Source of the DNA: Rostrohypoxylon terebratum
Taxonomy: Eukaryota > Ascomycota > Sordariomycetes > Xylariales > Hypoxylaceae
Direction: 5' to 3'
DNA: 64,000 bases
Assembly (NCBI GenBank): GCA_022497145.1
Contig: MU385912.1
Span: forward strand, 62,001-126,000
The notes under the pieces are model-generated. The model ran no database searches. It saw only the letters and a program-made list of their open reading frames with translations, and had not been told where the DNA came from. The position numbers were made by a program, and so were the translations under genes. Of the stretch, positions 58,977-64,000 are shown in pieces (positions within the stretch are counted from its first letter, which is position 1; each line of letters starts with the position of its first letter).

Positions 58977-61797
58977 ATGTATCGGTATAGAATAGCAAGG
59001 TTGGCTTATACAACTAGTTTACTAGCTTCTACTGTCTACGCCCAGGAACTGGGGCTACAGTCCGGCGGCGGATGGGGTGGATGGATTCAAAACCAGGCTA
59101 ATTCAACCTTATGCGAATGGGACGCGCTTCGAGGTGAGGCCCCACGATAACATATTCATAGTCGCCGTATATACTTTTATGTGTAAAGCTGACACCTATG
59201 CAGTCACACCTCTCAAAGATGTCGTATATCTGGATGGCGGTGACCAACGATTTGTTGCTGGCATGATCGATGGGACGGTAACATCACCTCTTTTGGCAGA
59301 CGGTACTCTACACACTCATCAACCCTTTTTGGATTGGTCTTCCTCTAATCTTCTACCGCAGATAATCCTCTTGGACTTGTTTGGACATTCAACTTCAGTA
59401 ACTCCTTCGACAAGAACACAAACTTCAGCGCCATACTGAACATAATATCCAAAGCCCCTGGCGGCGGCGCCGCGACCAACATTGCACCCAACTACCATGG
59501 TGGGGCATTACTTGGTAACGACGACGAATTTTATCTATTTGGCGGCACATTGATGCTCACATCTAAATACTCGGCACCGGACGGTGGATCGGTGCTAGAA
59601 TATGCAGCATCGAAATATGGCGACGACAATGGGCGTACTTTTTACCAGGGATTTCAGAACGTGGACCTACCCAACGACATGACTCGGTATGTCACATTTG
59701 GGGCAGCCGCCAACGCCCCTTCCGAACAGAAAGCTTGGTATTTTGGTGGATATCGATCAGATTCTTGGGGTCCAATTTATCAGGGTGTTAACTCAACCTA
59801 TGACCCCTCAACCGTCTCGAATACTTTCATATCACTTGATACGTCAGTTCAAGGGGGGGAGGTCTGGAACAACGTGACCCTACCACCCGGAACGCGAAGT
59901 CGTGCCAATCCATCTATGGTATGGGTTCCCGTCGGCGAAAAGGGGATTCTCGTTGTCATAGGCGGCGTCACATACCCTAATTATGACAACGCGAACCAGA
60001 CGTCTCAGAACCCGGCCCAGAGTGTATGTTCCACCGTCTTGATTTTTTTTTCAGAAGCCGCATATGTATTAACTCCGCCACAGGAAAAAGATAGCCCTGA
60101 GTTTATGTCCACTGTTGATATATATGATATTGCCGGCGACAAATGGTACCAACAATCAACACAAGGCTCCCCTCCGGCATTAACAAAGGGGTGCGCCGTG
60201 GTTGCTACAGCACAAGACAAGTCGAGTTTCAACATATACTACTATGGAGGCTATAACGGCCTTGATCTAGACGCGGATTTCAATGACGATGTATGGATAC
60301 TTTCGCTCCCGAGCTTTATGTGGATGCAGGTCTCTGCTGGCACAGCGAGTCACGCTCGAGCTGGGCATCAGTGCGTGATGCCGTATCCGGACCAGATGAT
60401 AACTATTGGTGGCAGAACATCTAACAAGGGCAACTCCGAAAATTGTCTCGGTGTTGCCGGTGGCGGCGATACACCATCAATGCTCCAGGCTTTCAATCTC
60501 ACTCAGGCAGAGTGGATGGATTCATATGACCCAAAGAGCTGGAATGAGTACGGAGTCCCCCAGATGATCTATATGATGATAGGAGGAGATTACTCTGGCG
60601 GCGCAACTAAAACCGCGCCAACTCCTGGTGGTTGGGCCACTTCCGCGCTTGGGAACGTGTTCGCTACTCCGTACGATACAAAAAAAATAACGACGTACTA
60701 TCCCTACAGCTCTGTTGGGCCCGGCAATGGTACTCGAGGCTCGGCGAGCAGCGGGGGTGGAGGTAAAAAAGGCACGCCTGGCTGGGTTGGTGCTGTGATA
60801 GGTGTGGTACTCGGTGTTGCCTTACTCACAGGTGTGGGTGTGGGTATTTGTCTATATAAGAAAAGAAGGCTATTCAACAAAAACAACAACGTTGAAAGCG
60901 ACCAGTCAACAACGGTCGGTCACACTCATAAAGTCAACAACTGGATTCAAAACTTGGCTGGAAGCAAAACGCCGACTACAATGGGCGGTGGTACACAGTA
61001 CGGCGATCCAGAAAGTCGGGTTGCCTCGCCTCAGCAGCAGCAGTCGGAGATACGTAACGAATTGCCATACTCTCCTCTTTGTGAGCTCGTGGGTGGTAAG
61101 TTAAATCTGACATTACATCTCGATAACTAGTCAGAGGTCTAATCGCTAATCATATGTAGACTCCCCTCATCGAGGCGAACTAGCTAGCCACTCACTTGCC
61201 ACGAACCCATACACACCGCATGACATTACGACGCCTACAAATCAGTTGCCACTCCGTAGCTCCACACCACGCGACCATTCCTCGAATATTGATTCGCAAG
61301 AACCCCCTCCGCAGTATACACAAAGGCCTGACTCGCCGTCTCTCGGAAACAACAGCGAGCAGTATGGATCCCTCACCGGCATCGCCACTTCTAAACCCAA
61401 TCCGAGCAGCTCCGTCTACGAGATCCGCCCGAACAGTGCCGGAAACATAGGCCATGTGGATAGACCGCGTACAGCTGGGTCAAACCCCAATCGCGGCACG
61501 ATGACCAGCGGCGTAAGCGGCTTCAGCGACCGCGAGGTAGCGCACTTACGACAAACCAGCGACTCCACCGTCAGTTCCATGCACCCTGATGAATCACATC
61601 AGGGACGCTTCGGACAGTACAGTCCGCCGTTGATCGTCAGTCCGCCTACCGCGGATATCATAGACAACGCAAACGACTACGTGAGCCGCCAGCACCCGCA
61701 ACATCCGGGAAACGCGAACCTAAACAGTCCGAGTCGGCAGAGCGCATTCATCGAGAGCGAGGACGATCTAGGCGCCAGGCGTAAAGAGGAGCAGTAG
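58977..61797 (+). CDS. secreted single-pass Kelch beta-propeller protein
   Basis: This is a type I membrane or wall-associated protein with an extracellular Kelch propeller. Exons are 58977-59133, 59204-59302, 59362-60023, 60084-61095 and 61160-61797. The intron 60024-60083 is exactly 60 nt, free of stops, starts GTATGT and ends CACAG after a T-run. Splicing it gives NPAQS|EKDSPEFMSTVDIYD and 855 aa; read through, 875 aa. A signal peptide (LAYTTSLLASTVYA) leads into propeller blades with DEFYLFGG, WYFGGYRSD, VVIGGV and YYYGGYNG. Further markers are DVWILSLPSFMWMQV, HQCVMPYPDQMITIGGR and Cys pairs. One TM helix (WVGAVIGVVLGVALLTGVGVGI) is followed by basic KKRR and a roughly 270-residue Pro/Ser/Asn-rich cytosolic tail. 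Similar fungal proteins are called Kelch-repeat or cell-wall anchored proteins; function is not established. Confidence 0.9.
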
Positions 61798-62682
61798 CCA
61801 CCACCAACCTACGTCAAATAGATAATGATAAAACAGAAAACACGAGCATTACGGAAAAAGAACTAAAATAATGAAATTTCCAAGAATTTTCTTTTCTCAC
61901 ATGAATTAGCCGGACTTCCATTTTTCCCATAACTAAATTTAGGTATAGATACCAACGGCGTTGTCTCTCATCTGGTCATTCGAGGAGGACGGATCTGGGC
62001 TGGGCTTTGGCTGGACCGGGACATGGTTGGCAAAGGGACGGAAAGACAAGGAAAGGAGGCGATATTGTTATTTCCCCCAAGACGGTGCATACGTACAAAC
62101 CTGCTGCTCGGGAAGCAGGAGACATGTCATTTTGGATATGGTTGGACGGGTGGCGTATGATGAGGAAGCAGAGCAACGGACGATGAGACGACGAGTATTT
62201 TATGCAGTGGTGATCGATGGATCGATCAATCGTTAAAATCTTCAATCTAATAATGTTCAATCCAAATTGCCTATTGTCAGCTGTCAATTCACTTGCGAGG
62301 CATCGTGTCTATGCCTATACAATGGTCTGCGATTCTTACTAAAGGCTACACGACTAAAGAAGGATCTCAGTCAACCCTTCGCGTAAACTTAGCAGACTCG
62401 GCTTTCAAACTTAACTTCGCGGTTTCATCTGGTTTGCCTACTACCCAACAATCTTACGACTGAATCCAGTTTGCGAAGGTATCTGAGTTATCCGTTAGCG
62501 AAGACCCAGTCCAGTCAGGTGAACATGGCTTTACCTCATTCATAAAGTTGGGCGGTTCTTCGTAAATCTCGGTAGATGATGGGGAACTATTAGGTCCCAC
62601 AATCGCGGCTGAACTCCCCAGACTAATCGAGATGCCAATGAGGGTGATGCGTCGGGAGATCACAAAAGCGCAACGAACGGGC
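61798..62682. other. intergenic between convergent genes
   Basis: This is 3' space of the Kelch gene and EAF7. No coding or RNA signal is seen. Confidence 0.5.
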
Positions 62683-63769
62683 TCAACCCTTCTTCCTACC
62701 AGCCTTACCGCGTCCGCGTCCTCTCGCACCTCTACCCCTCGCGCCACTGCCCCTACCAGATCTCGTAGTGGGCGGGGCGCTAGGCTCCTCCTTCTCGCTC
62801 TCCTCCTCCTCGTCGGCCTCCTCGTCGTTATCATCCTCGTCAGCCTCCTCCTCTTCCTCCGCGACCTCTTCGTCGACGTCCGGCTCGGCGCTCTCGGCCA
62901 GGGCCCGCGCGGCGGCGCGCTGCTTCTGCTTCTGGGCACCCCTAGTCCGCGCCGCAGGACTACTGGGCAGCGGGGTCTCCTGGTCGGTGTCCTCGACGGT
63001 GCTAGCTCGGGTCTTCGTCGTCGTGCTGCCCGCGACGCTCGCCGCGTCCTCCGCGGCCGCAGCCCCAACCCCAGCCCCCCTCATGCCGCCGCGCTTGCGC
63101 TTCCGGCCCACCGCCGACGCGGGCTTGTTCGGCACGTCGATGTCGGCATCCGACGGCGCCGACTCCTCGCCGGGCTTCGCCGCCGCCCGCTCCCACATCA
63201 GCTCGTGGAAGTCGTCGGCCGGCAGCTCGAAGTCGTTGTACTTCTGCTCCGACTCCTCCTGCCCGTCCCCCTCGCCTATGTTATAGTCGAAGGCGTTGTC
63301 GCGCTCGTCGATCGCTTCCATGTTGTAGAAGAGCCGGAGCTTGTCCCAGATGCACGGGATGCGCGTGTGCGTCTCGACGTCAGGGTCGAAGCCGTGGTTG
63401 CGGAGGTGTTCGGAGATCGAGATCATGCGGAAGTGCTTGTGAATGCCTGTGTATTTGAATGACGTTAGGAATTGGAGCTACAAAAGGTTACATAGTGCAG
63501 CGAGTGGTGTGGATCATGCCTGAAGGTTTCCAGCGAATAACTGCCTTGAACAATGAAGCTTCCTGATCGTCGGTCCATAGGTTGTTAAGGATCTCGGATG
63601 GAGGTGGCAAACTAGGCTTGGAAGCTGTAGGAGTGTCGGCAGCCCGAGGAGTATCTGCGGCTTGAGGGGTGTCTACGTCCATTGCATCTTCGTCACGGGG
63701 AGTTGACGATGCCTTTGGCGTCGACACCTCTGCCAAGGTAGCACCCTTGGACTTTCTTTTAGGCGGCAT
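62683..63769 (-). CDS. EAF7: chromatin modification-related protein EAF7 (NuA4 subunit)
   Basis: EAF7 (MRGBP/CT20 family) is a nuclear subunit of the NuA4 histone acetyltransferase. Two exons, 63769-63520 and 63446-62683, total 1,014 nt and 337 aa. The N-terminus is basic then Thr/Pro/Asp-rich. The conserved EAF7 domain starts at WTDDQEASLFKAVIRWKPSG|IHKHFRMISISEHLRNHG and continues through IPCIWDKLRLFYNMEAIDERDN to the FELPADDFHELMWERA motif. The rest is low-complexity: a KRKR nuclear signal, a long Glu/Asp run and a GRGRGKAGRKKG tail. The intron uses a GC donor (CAG|GCATGA) with acceptor ACACAG. No GT donor preserves the domain. Strongly biased GC codons create long antisense frames, which are not genes. 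Confidence 0.93.
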
Positions 63770-63881
63770 GTTGGCCGTCTCAAAGGAAAATGAGCTAAAT
63801 AGAGATGCCGACTATATTCAATTCTAACTTGCAATTACCGATATGGGTGGAAAAAGAGAACTCGGTGCGACGAGACGAAAA

Positions 63882-63918
63882 GTCGTAAGTCGTAAGTCGT
63901 AAGGTTGTGAGGTTGTGA
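63882..63918. repeat. short tandem repeats upstream of EAF7
   Basis: Three copies of GTCGTAA (63882-63902) are followed by two copies of GGTTGTGA (63903-63918), about 115 bp upstream of the EAF7 start. They probably lie in the promoter or leader; no known site is recognised. Confidence 0.7.
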
Positions 63919-64000
63919 TTATAAAGATGAAATAACTTTCAAAAGAGCTTGAGCTCTGAACCTTGGAAGCTTCCTATTCAGCAATTGCTACAGCTAAGGG

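Noticed and set aside
62632..63462. 276-aa plus-strand frame opposite EAF7
   Set aside because: It is Arg/Leu/Val low-complexity sequence produced by the acidic and Gly/Arg codons of EAF7 read backwards.

Overview
The window is nuclear DNA of a filamentous ascomycete (Pezizomycotina, probably Sordariomycetes). Genes carry many 50-75 bp introns with GTNNGT donors, CTAAC-like branch sites and YAG acceptors. Gene order is mixed-strand without operons, and the protein set is fungal (Egt1, reducing PKS-NRPS, Pth11/rhodopsin-type membrane proteins, Kelch wall-associated protein, EAF7). All exon models were spliced by hand. For every intact gene the summed exon length is a multiple of three and the junctions restore family-conserved sequence.

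Layout. 0-8 kb: a dead calcineurin-like phosphoesterase pseudogene (-), the eIF2B alpha subunit (+) and a 13-exon ergothioneine synthase Egt1 (-). 8-18 kb: a gene-poor stretch with short repeats and a pair of adjacent inverted repeats, then a secreted intradiol dioxygenase (-) and a 7TM rhodopsin-domain protein (-). 18-43 kb: a biosynthetic cluster. It holds a 3,966-aa hybrid PKS-NRPS (-), a second rhodopsin-domain membrane protein (+), a cytochrome P450 (-), an MFS exporter (+) divergent from it, and a trans-acting enoyl reductase (+). 43-54 kb: a small acidic hypothetical protein (+), an Omega/Xi-class glutathione transferase of the ECM4 type (-), ubiquitin E1 UBA1 (-) and a Ser/Thr-rich GPI-type wall protein (-). 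54-64 kb: a long gene-poor stretch, a single-pass Kelch protein (+) and the NuA4 subunit EAF7 (-).

How the cluster works (inference from domains). The PKS half (KS-AT-DH-MT-inactive ER-KR-ACP) builds a methylated reduced polyketide, with enoyl reduction supplied in trans by the 41.7 kb gene. The NRPS half (C-A-T) adds an amino acid. The terminal R domain keeps its Tyr-x3-Lys pair and so probably releases an aldehyde rather than a tetramate. The P450 oxidises and the MFS protein exports. No pathway transcription factor, hydrolase or Diels-Alderase gene is visible, so the product cannot be assigned to a named family.

Other points: three microexons of 14-22 nt, two GC-AG introns, two stop-free introns of 3n length that ORF callers will read through, a tRNA-like relic just upstream of the megasynthase, and a TACCTA/TAGGTA motif repeated throughout the intergenic DNA.
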